Positions 1 through 16,570 of a DNA stretch of 64,000 nucleotides are shown here, in pieces (within the stretch, counting starts at the first letter, position 1; each line of letters opens with the position of its first letter). The position numbers and the translations under genes are program-made. The notes below the pieces were generated by a model, which made no database searches, was not told the origin of the DNA, and saw only the letters and a program-made list of their open reading frames with translations. The DNA comes from Arthrobacter silvisoli (GTDB taxonomy: Bacteria > Actinomycetota > Actinomycetes > Actinomycetales > Micrococcaceae). The DNA is taken from positions 124,001 through 188,000 of the forward strand of contig NZ_QRCU01000077.1 in NCBI RefSeq assembly GCF_003369445.1, written 5' to 3'.

Positions 1-3372
<3,372 letters not shown>

Positions 3373-3379
3373 TGAGCCG

Positions 3380-3406
3380 GCGACGGCGGCCTCCCGCCGC
3401 CGTCGC
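3380..3406 (+). other. rpoB-rpoC intercistronic hairpin
   Basis: An 11-bp perfect inverted repeat (arms 3380-3390 and 3396-3406, GCGACGGCGGC) with a 5-nt loop starts 7 nt after the rpoB stop. A pyrimidine-rich stretch follows but no T-run. It may be an RNA-processing or 3'-end stabilising element rather than a full terminator, because rpoC follows in the same direction. Confidence 0.5.
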
Positions 3407-3469
3407 GCTCCTCCTCTTTCCGTAAACCAAGACTTCAGAACTTAGAGAACAAGAGAGAACAGGGACCAC

Positions 3470-7369
<3,900 letters not shown>

Positions 7370-7394
7370 GCGGAAGCCTGAACCCAGGCTGTCA

Positions 7395-7430
7395 GGAAGC
7401 CCCCGTGTCCACCAGGACGCGGGGGCTTCC
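7395..7430 (+). terminator. rpoC terminator
   Basis: The arms GGAAGCCCCCGTGTCC (7395-7410) and GGACGCGGGGGCTTCC (7415-7430) form a 16-bp stem with one G-T pair and a 4-nt loop, 25 nt after the rpoC stop. There is no U-tract, as is common in high-GC actinobacteria. Confidence 0.8.
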
Positions 7431-7454
7431 CTGCGTCCGCCGTGCGGCACCCCG

Positions 7455-7498
7455 GTGTACGACGACGGCGGCAGCCGCCTGCCGCCGTCGTCGCACAC
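7455..7498 (+). terminator. second hairpin downstream of rpoC
   Basis: A perfect 13-bp stem (GACGACGGCGGCA, 7461-7473; partner 7480-7492) with a 6-nt loop, extended outward by further near-pairing and followed by a short TTTT. It could back up the rpoC terminator. Its GACGGCGG core resembles the hairpin after rpoB. Confidence 0.55.
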
Positions 7499-7502
7499 CG
7501 TT

Positions 7503-7532
7503 TTAAGGCGGATCGGCAAGCCGTGCTAGACT
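7503..7532 (+). promoter_or_regulatory. putative str-operon promoter
   Basis: TAGACT at 7527-7532 matches the -10 box seen before tuf, secY, truA and glmM in this window. TTAAGG at 7503-7508, 18 nt upstream, is a weak -35. It lies just after the rpoC terminators and would give an rpsL leader of about 235 nt. Confidence 0.5.
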
Positions 7533-7773
7533 TTTCGTAATTGTTCTGTGTGGCAGTGGATGAAGGCCGCCGCGGCATCATTTTGGTTTTGTTCTCATGA
7601 TGTTCGGGTGGAGCCTGTTTCCGGGTTGCGGGCAACTTGCGCAACGAATGCCGCACTTTTGCACGCCCACCGGACCCTAGGGGCCGGCAGCTGCATGAGC
7701 AACGCCAAAGCTTCCACGACCCAGGCTGGCGCCTGGCGTGGGGGCAGAGATCAAAACAACGGAGAACACGAAA

Positions 7774-8148
7774 GTGCCTACGATTAACCAGCTGGTCCGC
7801 AAGGGCCGCACGCCGAAGGTCTCCAAGACCAAGGCTCCCGCGCTGAAGGGCAGCCCGATGCGCCGCGGTGTTTGCACCCGCGTTTACACCACCACTCCGA
7901 AGAAGCCGAACTCGGCCCTTCGTAAGGTCGCACGTGTGCGCCTGAACGGTGGCGTGGAAGTTACCGCCTACATCCCCGGTGTTGGCCACAACCTGCAGGA
8001 GCACTCCATCGTGCTCGTCCGCGGTGGTCGTGTTAAGGACCTCCCGGGTGTCCGCTACAAGATCGTCCGTGGTGCACTCGACACCCAGGGTGTGAAGAAC
8101 CGCAAGCAGGCCCGCAGCCGCTACGGCGCAAAGATGGAGAAGAAGTAA
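7774..8148 (+). CDS. rpsL: 30S ribosomal protein S12
   Basis: Decoding-centre protein of the small subunit, 124 aa. GTG at 7774 is chosen because GGAG lies 9 nt upstream and it gives the normal MPTINQLVRKG N-terminus; a longer in-frame ATG at 7738 adds 12 foreign residues. Lys43 (in TTTPKKPNSA) and Lys88 (in GGRVKDLPG), where streptomycin-resistance changes usually occur, are wild type. The methylthiolated Asp89 site is present. It is the first gene of the str operon and ends 1 nt before rpsG. Confidence 0.98.
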   Translation: MPTINQLVRKGRTPKVSKTKAPALKGSPMRRGVCTRVYTTTPKKPNSALRKVARVRLNGGVEVTAYIPGVGHNLQEHSIVLVRGGRVKDLPGVRYKIVRGALDTQGVKNRKQARSRYGAKMEKK

Positions 8149-8149
8149 T

Positions 8150-8620
8150 ATGCCTCGCAAGGGTCCGGCCCCCAAGCGGCCGCTCGTTTCCGATCCCGTT
8201 TACGGCTCCCCGTTGGTCACCCAGCTGATCAACAAGGTCCTGATCGACGGCAAGAAGTCCACTGCAGAGCGCATCGTCTACGGTGCTCTTGAAGGTGCCC
8301 GTGCCAAGACCGGCGGCGACCCCGTTGCCGCTCTGAAGAAGGCCATGGACAACGTCAAGCCGTCCCTCGAGGTCCGCTCCCGCCGTGTCGGTGGCGCCAC
8401 CTACCAGGTTCCCGTCGAGGTCAAGCCGGGCCGCTCCACCGCCCTGGCACTGCGTTGGCTCGTGGGCTACTCCAAGGCCCGCCGCGAGAAGACCATGACC
8501 GAGCGCCTCCAGAACGAAATCCTGGATGCCTCCAACGGTCTCGGTGCCGCTGTGAAGCGTCGCGAAGACACCCACAAGATGGCCGAGTCCAACAAGGCCT
8601 TCGCCCACTACCGCTGGTAA
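8150..8620 (+). CDS. rpsG: 30S ribosomal protein S7
   Basis: Small-subunit head-assembly protein, 156 aa, full length (MPRKGPAPKR to FAHYRW). The ATG is 1 nt after the rpsL stop and its ribosome site lies in the end of rpsL, so the two are probably translationally coupled. In several bacteria S7 represses its own operon; no such element can be identified here by eye. Confidence 0.98.
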   Translation: MPRKGPAPKRPLVSDPVYGSPLVTQLINKVLIDGKKSTAERIVYGALEGARAKTGGDPVAALKKAMDNVKPSLEVRSRRVGGATYQVPVEVKPGRSTALALRWLVGYSKARREKTMTERLQNEILDASNGLGAAVKRREDTHKMAESNKAFAHYRW

Positions 8621-8629
8621 TACACCGTT

Positions 8630-8656
8630 CGCCGCCGGCTCACCGAGCCGGCGGCG
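8630..8656 (+). other. rpsG-fusA intercistronic hairpin
   Basis: Perfect 12-bp stem: CGCCGCCGGCTC (8630-8641) pairs with 8645-8656 across a 3-nt loop. There is no U-tract. It may adjust relative expression of rpsLG and fusA, or act as a weak terminator. Confidence 0.55.
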
Positions 8657-8686
8657 TGCGCGTAGTTCATCCGAAAGGGAGACCCC

Positions 8687-10801
8687 GTGGCACAGGACGT
8701 GCTTACTGACCTCAACAAGGTCCGCAACATCGGCATCATGGCCCACATCGATGCCGGCAAGACCACCACTACCGAGCGCATCCTGTTCTACACGGGTGTG
8801 AACCACAAGATCGGCGAAACGCACGACGGCGCTTCGACGACCGACTGGATGGAACAGGAAAAGGAACGCGGCATCACCATCACGTCTGCCGCCGTGACCT
8901 GTTTCTGGAACAAGAACCAGATCAACATCATCGACACCCCCGGCCACGTTGACTTCACCGTTGAGGTTGAGCGCTCCCTGCGCGTCCTCGACGGTGCTGT
9001 TGCTGTCTTCGATGGCAAGGAAGGTGTGGAGCCGCAGTCCGAGACCGTGTGGCGCCAGGCTGACAAGTACAACGTTCCGCGTATCTGCTTCGTCAACAAG
9101 ATGGACAAGCTTGGTGCGGACTTCTACTTCACCGTGGACACCATCATCAGCCGCCTCGGTGCCAAGCCGCTGGTCATGCAGCTGCCGATCGGTGCCGAGA
9201 ACGACTTCGTCGGCGTTGTGGACCTGCTCCAGATGCGTGCCCTCGTGTGGCCCGGCGATGCCAAGGGTGACGTGACCATGGGTGCTTCCTACGAGGTCCA
9301 GGAGATCCCTGCCGACCTCAAGGAAAAGGCCGAGGAATACCGCGCCCAGCTCGTCGAGACCGTCGCGGAAGCTTCCGAAGAACTCATGGAGAAGTACCTC
9401 GAAGGTGAAGAACTCACCCTCGAGGAGCTCAAGGCCGGCATCCGCAAGATGACCGTCAACTCCGAGATCTACCCGGTCTTCTGCGGTTCTGCCTTCAAGA
9501 ACCGCGGTGTGCAGCCCATGCTCGACGCCGTTGTGGACTTCCTGCCGAACCCGCTCGACGTTCCGGCGATGGTCGGCCACAACCCGCGCAACGAGGAAGA
9601 AGAACTGGTCCGCAAGCCCAGCGCTGACGAGCCGTTCTCCGCCCTGGCATTCAAGATTGCCGCTCACCCGTTCTTCGGCCAGCTGACCTTCATCCGCGTG
9701 TACTCCGGTCACGTCGAAGCCGGCGCGCAGGTGGTCAACTCCACCAAGGGCAAGAAGGAACGCATCGGCAAGCTGTTCCAGATGCACGCCAACAAGGAAA
9801 TGCCCGTTGAGGGCGCCACCGCAGGCCACATCTACGCAGCCATCGGCCTGAAGGACACCACCACGGGTGACACCCTGTGCGATCCGCAGAACCAGATCGT
9901 CCTCGAGTCCATGAGCTTCCCGGAGCCCGTGATCTCGGTGGCCATCGAGCCGAACTCGAAGGGTGACCAGGAGAAGCTCTCCACGGCCATCCAGAAGCTT
10001 TCCGCTGAGGACCCGACCTTCCAGGTCTCCCTCAACGAAGAGACCGGCCAGACCGTTATCGCCGGCATGGGCGAGCTCCACCTGGACATCCTGGTGGACC
10101 GCATGCGCCGCGAATTCAAGGTCGAGGCAAACGTCGGCAAGCCGCAGGTTGCGTACCGCGAAACCATCAAGAAGGCTGTCGAGAAGGTCGACTACACCCA
10201 CAAGAAGCAGACCGGTGGTTCCGGTCAGTTCGCAAAGGTGCAGGTCTCCTTCGAGCCGATGGACACCGCGGACGGCGAGTTCTACGAGTTCAAGAATGCC
10301 GTCACCGGTGGTCGTATTCCGCGCGAATACATTCCTTCGGTTGACGCCGGTATCCAGGACGCCATGCAGTTCGGTATCCTCGCCGGCTACCCGATGGTGG
10401 GCGTGCGTGCAACCCTGATCGACGGCGCTTACCACGACGTCGACTCCTCGGAAATGGCGTTCAAGATCGCCGGTTCCCAGGTGTTCAAGGAAGGTGCCCG
10501 CAAGGCCAACCCGGTGCTCCTCGAGCCGCTCATGTCCGTCGAGGTCCGTACTCCCGAGGAGTACATGGGCGATGTCATCGGTGACCTCAACTCCCGTCGT
10601 GGCATGATCCAGTCCATGGAAGATGCTGCGGGCGTGAAGGTTGTCCGTGCCAACGTTCCGCTGTCCGAGATGTTCGGTTACATCGGCGACCTGCGTTCCA
10701 AGACCCAGGGCCGCGCCGTGTACTCGATGACCTTCGACAGCTACGCGGAGGTCCCGAAGGCTGTTGCCGACGAGATCATCCAGAAGACCCGCGGCGAGTA
10801 A
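8687..10801 (+). CDS. fusA: elongation factor G
   Basis: Translocase GTPase of the ribosome, 704 aa. G1 AHIDAGKT is at residues 19-26, G3 DTPGH at 83-87 and G4 NKMD at 137-140; domains II to V run to the end (TRGE). The start is GTG with AAAGGGAGA upstream. It is the third gene of the str operon, 66 nt after rpsG and separated from it by a hairpin. Confidence 0.99.
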   Translation: MAQDVLTDLNKVRNIGIMAHIDAGKTTTTERILFYTGVNHKIGETHDGASTTDWMEQEKERGITITSAAVTCFWNKNQINIIDTPGHVDFTVEVERSLRVLDGAVAVFDGKEGVEPQSETVWRQADKYNVPRICFVNKMDKLGADFYFTVDTIISRLGAKPLVMQLPIGAENDFVGVVDLLQMRALVWPGDAKGDVTMGASYEVQEIPADLKEKAEEYRAQLVETVAEASEELMEKYLEGEELTLEELKAGIRKMTVNSEIYPVFCGSAFKNRGVQPMLDAVVDFLPNPLDVPAMVGHNPRNEEEELVRKPSADEPFSALAFKIAAHPFFGQLTFIRVYSGHVEAGAQVVNSTKGKKERIGKLFQMHANKEMPVEGATAGHIYAAIGLKDTTTGDTLCDPQNQIVLESMSFPEPVISVAIEPNSKGDQEKLSTAIQKLSAEDPTFQVSLNEETGQTVIAGMGELHLDILVDRMRREFKVEANVGKPQVAYRETIKKAVEKVDYTHKKQTGGSGQFAKVQVSFEPMDTADGEFYEFKNAVTGGRIPREYIPSVDAGIQDAMQFGILAGYPMVGVRATLIDGAYHDVDSSEMAFKIAGSQVFKEGARKANPVLLEPLMSVEVRTPEEYMGDVIGDLNSRRGMIQSMEDAAGVKVVRANVPLSEMFGYIGDLRSKTQGRAVYSMTFDSYAEVPKAVADEIIQKTRGE

Positions 10802-10905
10802 TCAGCTTCGGAAAAACCAAGGGTGCATGCCGTCAGGCCACGCATCCGGTGCAGTGGCCGGACCGGTGTCCAAGGCTCCGGCCCGGCCCTGCATCAAAGG
10901 GTCCG

Positions 10906-10923
10906 GGGACCGATTTCGGTCCC
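10906..10923 (+). other. fusA-tuf intergenic hairpin
   Basis: GGGACCGA (10906-10913) and its perfect complement (10916-10923) form a short tight dyad after fusA, upstream of the tuf promoter candidate. It could be a weak terminator or a leader structure. Confidence 0.35.
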
Positions 10924-10936
10924 TGGATCTGAAAAT

Positions 10937-10966
10937 TTCACCAAAACCAAAGCCCCCAAGTAGACT
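10937..10966 (+). promoter_or_regulatory. putative tuf promoter
   Basis: TTCACC (10937-10942), an 18-nt spacer, then TAGACT (10961-10966). It sits in the 233-nt fusA-tuf gap and would let EF-Tu be made in excess of EF-G, as is usual. Confidence 0.55.
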
Positions 10967-11034
10967 TGCTGAAGTTCTGCCGCGAAAAGCGCGGTTGAGG
11001 AGCACGTCACTTGAAATCGTTCTAGGAGGAACCT

Positions 11035-12225
11035 GTGGCAAAGGCAAAGTTCGAGCGGACTAAGCCGCACGTCAACATCGGCACCATCGGTCACGTTGAC
11101 CACGGTAAGACGACGCTGACTGCCGCCATTTCCAAGGTGCTGTACGACAAGTACCCGACTCTCAACGAGCAGCGCGACTTCGCGTCGATCGACTCTGCTC
11201 CGGAAGAGCGCCAGCGTGGTATCACCATCAACATCTCCCACGTTGAGTACCAGACCGAAAAGCGCCACTACGCACACGTGGACGCCCCGGGTCACGCTGA
11301 CTACATCAAGAACATGATCACCGGTGCTGCCCAGATGGACGGCGCAATCCTCGTGGTTGCCGCTACCGACGGCCCGATGGCTCAGACCCGCGAGCACGTT
11401 CTGCTTGCCCGCCAGGTTGGTGTTCCCTACCTGCTGGTTGCGCTGAACAAGTCCGACATGGTTGAGGACGAAGAACTCCTCGACCTCGTCGAAATGGAAG
11501 TTCGCGAGCTGCTCAGCTCCCAGGGCTTCGACGGCGACGACGCTCCCGTCATCCGCGTTTCCGGCCTGAAGGCTCTGGAAGGCGACCCCGTTTGGGTCAA
11601 GTCCGTTGAGGACCTGATGGAAGCTGTCGACGAGTCCGTTCCGGACCCGGTTCGTGACCGCGACAAGCCGTTCCTGATGCCGATCGAAGACGTCTTCACC
11701 ATCACCGGCCGTGGCACCGTTGTTACGGGCCGCGCCGAGCGTGGCACCCTCGCCATCAACTCCGAAGTTGAGATCGTCGGTATCCGCCCGATCCAGAAGA
11801 CCACCGTTACCGGTATCGAGATGTTCCACAAGCAGCTCGACGAAGCATGGGCCGGCGAAAACTGTGGCCTCCTGCTCCGTGGTCTGAAGCGCGACGATGT
11901 CGAGCGTGGCCAGGTTGTCGTCAAGCCGGGTTCCATCACCCCGCACACCGACTTCGAGGCCAACGTCTACATCCTTTCCAAGGACGAAGGCGGCCGCCAC
12001 AACCCGTTCTACTCGAACTACCGCCCGCAGTTCTACTTCCGCACCACCGACGTGACCGGCGTCATCACCCTCCCCGAGGGCACCGAAATGGTCATGCCGG
12101 GCGACAACACTGAGATGACCGTTGAGCTCATCCAGCCCATCGCCATGGAAGAAGGCCTCGGCTTCGCAATCCGCGAAGGTGGCCGCACCGTTGGTTCGGG
12201 ACGTGTTACCAAGATCATCAAGTAG
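11035..12225 (+). CDS. tuf: elongation factor Tu
   Basis: GTPase that carries aminoacyl-tRNA to the ribosome, 396 aa. GHVDHGKT is at residues 19-26 and DAPGH at 83-87; NKSD and the C-terminal beta-barrels are intact. GTG start with a strong AGGAGG 5 nt upstream. It has its own likely promoter and a U-tailed terminator, so it can be expressed as a single-gene unit. Confidence 0.99.
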   Translation: MAKAKFERTKPHVNIGTIGHVDHGKTTLTAAISKVLYDKYPTLNEQRDFASIDSAPEERQRGITINISHVEYQTEKRHYAHVDAPGHADYIKNMITGAAQMDGAILVVAATDGPMAQTREHVLLARQVGVPYLLVALNKSDMVEDEELLDLVEMEVRELLSSQGFDGDDAPVIRVSGLKALEGDPVWVKSVEDLMEAVDESVPDPVRDRDKPFLMPIEDVFTITGRGTVVTGRAERGTLAINSEVEIVGIRPIQKTTVTGIEMFHKQLDEAWAGENCGLLLRGLKRDDVERGQVVVKPGSITPHTDFEANVYILSKDEGGRHNPFYSNYRPQFYFRTTDVTGVITLPEGTEMVMPGDNTEMTVELIQPIAMEEGLGFAIREGGRTVGSGRVTKIIK

Positions 12226-12281
12226 TTTCTGCTTGTAGATCGGTAGGAGGCCCGGCGCACGGCGCTCGGCCGAGCACCTTG

Positions 12282-12319
12282 AAGAGAACCCCGTCGCTTA
12301 CGCGGCGGGGTTCTCTTTT
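12282..12319 (+). terminator. tuf terminator
   Basis: AGAGAACCCCGTCGC (12283-12297) pairs with 12302-12316 (one G-T pair, TTAC loop) and is followed by TTTT. A canonical intrinsic terminator. Confidence 0.9.
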
Positions 12320-12388
12320 GTTACGATTACGCAATCGAATGGATTAAAGCGGCCTGCAATAGAGCGCCGCGAACAGAGGGGCGTGCCG

Positions 12389-15300
12389 ATGTCCGGTGTT
12401 CTGGCCAATGCGTGGTTCGGAATCCTCATATTGCTGGTGATCGTGGCCGCTGCCGGGTACTCCAGCGGCCTTGCCATAGGAAAACGGAAGGGTGCGCCTC
12501 CGCCGCAGGCAGGGGAGGCGCGCTACCGTGCCGGGTATCTGGCCGGGCACTACGCCGGGTGGCAGGATGCCGCGGCCCGCTTCGGCCACTCCGGCGCGGT
12601 CACCGGGTCTACTCCGCGGGCCCAGCAACCGTCCGCCATGCGATTTCCCTCCACTTTGCCTTTACCGCAGGCTCCGGTCCGGCCAGCTGGTCCGCCACCC
12701 GCACTGCCGGGTCAACCTGCCACGCGAACAGTTCCCGGCCCGATGCGTCCGGCCCCGCAGCAGACGCCGCGTCGGCCAGCGCCGCCGACCGCAGCGGAAC
12801 GGGCTGCCGCAGCTGCCCGCAAGGGGAAGCGTGACAGGCAGAACATCAACATCACCCTGTACGTCGCAAGCCTCCTGCTGCTCGCGTCAGCGGCCTTGTT
12901 TATCGGTTCCGGCCTGCCCGCAGGCCTTCGTTTCGCAGGCCTCTGGGCCATCACCGTGCTGTTGTATGGCGGCGGCTTCGTCCTTGAGGCAAGGATTCCC
13001 CGGCTCCGCCCCGCCGCGCTTGCCTTCACGGGAACCGGCTTGGCGCTCCTGCCCGTCACTGGCCTCGCCATGTACAACTTCGTGCTCCACCATGGGCCCA
13101 CTGCGTGGTTGGTGACGTCCCTGGCGGGAACCGCGGCGTATGTTTTCGCAGCCGTGCGGCTCGACAGCCGGGTGCTGGCCTACCTCTCGTTGACTTTCCT
13201 GGTCTCGTCCGCATGGTCGGGAGTCTCCCTGCTCGGCGGTGCTTTGGTCTGGTACTTCTTCTGCCTGATCGGGCTGTCGATCCTCCTGGGCATCACCACT
13301 ATGTCCGGGCTGCGGGGCGTGCCGTCCGTGTACATCAGGCCACTGCAGGTGCTGCATCCCGCCGTCGTTCCCTTCGTCGCGCTGTCCGTGACATGTGTGC
13401 CCCACCTTCTGGGGCGCGGCGAGTACGCACTGGTCATGGCAATCTGCGGTCTCTACCTGGCGCTGGCCTCGGCCATCCGGAAGACTCCCTTCCGGCTGCA
13501 GCACGCCTATGGCGCCCGGGCCTGCTTGACGGTTGCCGTGGCGGCCGCCGTCTCCGATGCTGGAGCCGGGCTGGCCACAACGCTGTTCGTGGCGTCCCTG
13601 GTGGTGGCTGTCCAGGCACTCGCGGTGGCCTTCGGTTCGGCCGTGCTGTCCCGGTGGTTCCCGTCCCGGCCGCGCTGGCCGCTGGACGCCTTGGCCACTT
13701 TCGGGCTGCAGCTTGCCCTCGGATTCCTTGCGACGGTCGCGCTGTTCTTCCATCGCGGGGTGCCACTTGGCGTTCCCTTGGGTGCGGCACTTGCCTGCGC
13801 AGTCGTCCTGGCGTGGAAACTGCGGGGCCCCGCTGAATTCCTTCCGCCGGCCGTGTTGCTTGCCGTTGTTCCGTTCGTTCCAGCACTTGGGGGACTTCCG
13901 ACGTCGGCCCTGCTTGCCGGGGCTGCGGCGGCCTGGCTGCTGCGCGCCTTCCTTCCCGGTGCCGCGGACCTCCGCGGCCGCTTTGTCCTTGCGGCCCGGA
14001 TTGCCCTGACCCTGGCGGTGCCTGCCCTCACGGCAGGGGCTCTGCCGGCGTCGCCGGAGCGGGAGGCGTACGTTGTGCTGGCCCTCATCGGGGCGTGCCA
14101 GGCGCAGTTGTTGCTTGAGGCGGCCGCAGCCCGGATCCGATTGGCGCTGTTGGCGCCGGACTCCTGCCTGGCGGGATTCGCGGCAGCGGCCTTGGCATTG
14201 CTGCCTGTCCTGCGGCTGTTCGACCCTTCTGCCGACCAACGGCTGGGCGCGGTCGCTGCCGTGGGGATCGCAGGCACGGCGGCGGCCGCCGGACTCCTCC
14301 TCGGCGGTCCTGCGCACTCCGGCCTCCCATTGGGTTCCACCCCCGGCAGCGGGGCCGCATCCGACTGGCGTCCCGGCATCCGGGAGATCCTGCCGCCGGC
14401 CGTGATCACTGCTTCGTGCCTGTTCTCCTTTGCAGCCCTGCCGCTGGGCTGGGGCAATCTCGTCCTGGCCCTCAGCCTTGCCTACTACGCGGTCCAGGCA
14501 CTCCGATCGGGAAGTGCATGGCAACGGCAGGGGTACGTGTGGTGCGCCCGGGCGGTCCTCACCATCCTGTCCTGCACCGGCTACCAGCAATACCAGGATG
14601 TCGGGGGCAGCCTCCAACTGGCTGGTGAATCGCTGCAGTTGGCCGGCATTGCGTTCGTGGCATGCGGCATCCAGCTGCTTCCGGCGCTGGCTAAATCCGG
14701 CAGGCATCTGTCGCTCGCCGTGGGGGAGGCGGCGGTGGTGCTTTCCTTCATGGCAGGCGCGTGGGTTGTCCTGGCCGCTGCAGGGACTGAAGGTTGGCAG
14801 CCCGGAGCATCGGCCGCCGCCATGGCCGTCGCGGCTGCGGCCGCAGGGTACGTTCTTCGACGGCACACCGTCGCCGCGGTGTTCGCCCCGGCTGTGCTCG
14901 TCCTGCTGTTGTCGCTGCGCGGAAGCAGGATCCATGAGGTCGAACTGATCCTTGCGGTCTTTGCCGTCTTCAGCACCGTGATGGTTCCGGCGTCGGTTCA
15001 GCGTGCCGCCAAGGGAATCCATTTCGCCGCCGCCAGGGTGCTTACCGCAGTACTGGCCGGCGTGCTCGCGCACGACATCTCCGCCTCGGCCACCGTGGTT
15101 TCCCTGACCTTTGCGGCAGTTTTCCTGCTTCAGCACGCGATCCGGTACGGCATGCGCAAGCGCCTTGATGCGTTCCCCTTCCAGCAGGCTGCCGTCTGGA
15201 TCACGCTTGCGGCGCAGGCCCTGCTTCCCTTGGGTTACGCCGTGCAGCAGCCCGACGACGGTGCCCGCTGGGTGCTGCTGCTGGAGTTCCTGGTGCTCGG

Positions 15301-16507
15301 GTGCAGCGCGCTCGGCGCCAGCCGCTGGCTTGCCGCACGGGGAGCGGAGTACATCGCGGTTCCGGCGGCGGTCGCCGCCGTCTGGGCCGCGGGCCTGAAC
15401 CGTCCGCTGCGCGGATGGGAGTGGCTTGGTGCTCCGTTCCTGGCCGAGGAAGGGATGCTTTTCATCCTGCTTGTCCTTGCCCTTGCCGCCATGGGTGCCA
15501 GGCTGCGGTTCTCGCCGGGCCCGACGCCGCGTGAGCGTTGGTTCTGGCTGGTCGCAGCGTCCGGGTTCAGCAGCGCCGCCGTCTTTCTGTCGTTGGATAT
15601 TTCCTGGACGGCTTTCGGGCTGGCAGTCCTGCTGGCCGCGCTCCTGTGCTTTGAAGCCTCGCACATCGAAGGCGTCCCGGCGGTTTACGCTGCAGCGGTG
15701 CCGCTCACCCTCACCGGGGCAACGGTGCTGGCTGCCGGCATGTCCGGCCTTGAGTTGCCAGGTGCGGACGGGAGAGCCTGGCCGGAGTTCCAGCCGTGGT
15801 TGTACGGTTGCGCAGCTGCGGCGCTCTTGCTTTTCGGTCTATGCCGCGCCGCGATACCGGCGATCCGCCAGCAACCGTGGCGACGTATTTCCCTTGCGGC
15901 CGGCGCCACCGCAGGCCTGGGACTGGCCGCATTGGACGGCTTGCTCCGCGACGAAACCGCGCTCACCGGGGCATGCCTGCTGGCAACCGCCGTGGCTGTC
16001 GCCGTTGCGGAGGTCCCCCGGAAGCATGCCTGGAACTGCGGCGAAGCGGGATCGGTCCTGGTGGTGGCCGCTGTCCAGCGCTCGCTCCTCTTCGTACAAG
16101 GGCAACTGCCGGACGTCTTCTGGACGGCGCAATGGTACGTGGCCCTTGCCGGTGTTGTAGCCGTGCTGTGCTACATCCGCTCGGCGCGGGCGAGGGGACG
16201 GGCCTGGCTCGTCGCCGCTTCCGTCCTGCTGAGCTTGTCCGCGGCTGCGGCCCTGCTGTCAGGCACACCTGCCCAGCAACTGTGGATCCTGGCCGGGTTC
16301 GCCCTGCTGCTGCTCGCCGGCCTGCTCCTGAGCGAGCGGACTTTCAATTGGTGGGGTGCCCTCGGAGTCGGCCTGTGCGTGCTGTGGGCATTGCGTTCCT
16401 ACGCCTTCGCCTTGCTCGCGTTGACGGCGCTGGCACTCATCGCATTCGCGGTATGGCGCTTGAACCGGACCAAGGACATCGCGGGCGGCCAACAGCTCGG
16501 GGACTGA
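12389..16507 (+). CDS. giant polytopic membrane protein of unknown function
   Basis: A 1372-aa protein made mostly of hydrophobic spans (well over 20). An N-terminal anchor (about residues 5-25) is followed by a Gly/Tyr-rich segment, a Pro-rich cytosolic-looking linker (about 75-135) and a basic stretch before the main block (starting NINITLYVASLLLL near 152). It resembles large uncharacterised actinobacterial membrane proteins that share that NINITLYVAS-type entry; no enzymatic motif was recognised. ATG 12389 is preferred because AGAGGG lies about 8 nt upstream; a GTG two codons earlier is too close to it. It stands alone after the tuf terminator, followed by a 41-aa membrane protein gene. 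Confidence 0.75.
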   Translation: MSGVLANAWFGILILLVIVAAAGYSSGLAIGKRKGAPPPQAGEARYRAGYLAGHYAGWQDAAARFGHSGAVTGSTPRAQQPSAMRFPSTLPLPQAPVRPAGPPPALPGQPATRTVPGPMRPAPQQTPRRPAPPTAAERAAAAARKGKRDRQNINITLYVASLLLLASAALFIGSGLPAGLRFAGLWAITVLLYGGGFVLEARIPRLRPAALAFTGTGLALLPVTGLAMYNFVLHHGPTAWLVTSLAGTAAYVFAAVRLDSRVLAYLSLTFLVSSAWSGVSLLGGALVWYFFCLIGLSILLGITTMSGLRGVPSVYIRPLQVLHPAVVPFVALSVTCVPHLLGRGEYALVMAICGLYLALASAIRKTPFRLQHAYGARACLTVAVAAAVSDAGAGLATTLFVASLVVAVQALAVAFGSAVLSRWFPSRPRWPLDALATFGLQLALGFLATVALFFHRGVPLGVPLGAALACAVVLAWKLRGPAEFLPPAVLLAVVPFVPALGGLPTSALLAGAAAAWLLRAFLPGAADLRGRFVLAARIALTLAVPALTAGALPASPEREAYVVLALIGACQAQLLLEAAAARIRLALLAPDSCLAGFAAAALALLPVLRLFDPSADQRLGAVAAVGIAGTAAAAGLLLGGPAHSGLPLGSTPGSGAASDWRPGIREILPPAVITASCLFSFAALPLGWGNLVLALSLAYYAVQALRSGSAWQRQGYVWCARAVLTILSCTGYQQYQDVGGSLQLAGESLQLAGIAFVACGIQLLPALAKSGRHLSLAVGEAAVVLSFMAGAWVVLAAAGTEGWQPGASAAAMAVAAAAAGYVLRRHTVAAVFAPAVLVLLLSLRGSRIHEVELILAVFAVFSTVMVPASVQRAAKGIHFAAARVLTAVLAGVLAHDISASATVVSLTFAAVFLLQHAIRYGMRKRLDAFPFQQAAVWITLAAQALLPLGYAVQQPDDGARWVLLLEFLVLGCSALGASRWLAARGAEYIAVPAAVAAVWAAGLNRPLRGWEWLGAPFLAEEGMLFILLVLALAAMGARLRFSPGPTPRERWFWLVAASGFSSAAVFLSLDISWTAFGLAVLLAALLCFEASHIEGVPAVYAAAVPLTLTGATVLAAGMSGLELPGADGRAWPEFQPWLYGCAAAALLLFGLCRAAIPAIRQQPWRRISLAAGATAGLGLAALDGLLRDETALTGACLLATAVAVAVAEVPRKHAWNCGEAGSVLVVAAVQRSLLFVQGQLPDVFWTAQWYVALAGVVAVLCYIRSARARGRAWLVAASVLLSLSAAAALLSGTPAQQLWILAGFALLLLAGLLLSERTFNWWGALGVGLCVLWALRSYAFALLALTALALIAFAVWRLNRTKDIAGGQQLGD

Positions 16508-16570
16508 ACACCCTGGTCGTGCGGCCCGGGCAGGCCTTGATACGGTTGGTGCTGGAGAGAGGAGTCATCC

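Larger units (their letters stand above)
7370..7773 (+). other. rpoC-rpsL intergenic region (404 bp)
   Basis: This gap holds the rpoC terminator, a second long dyad, a -10-like TAGACT and an untranslated leader of about 230 nt for rpsL. The small open frames inside it have no ribosome site or recognisable product. Confidence 0.6.

Noticed and set aside
10764..11063. A 99-codon frame across the fusA-tuf gap
   Set aside because: It overlaps the ends of both genes, has no start signal and runs through the likely tuf promoter.
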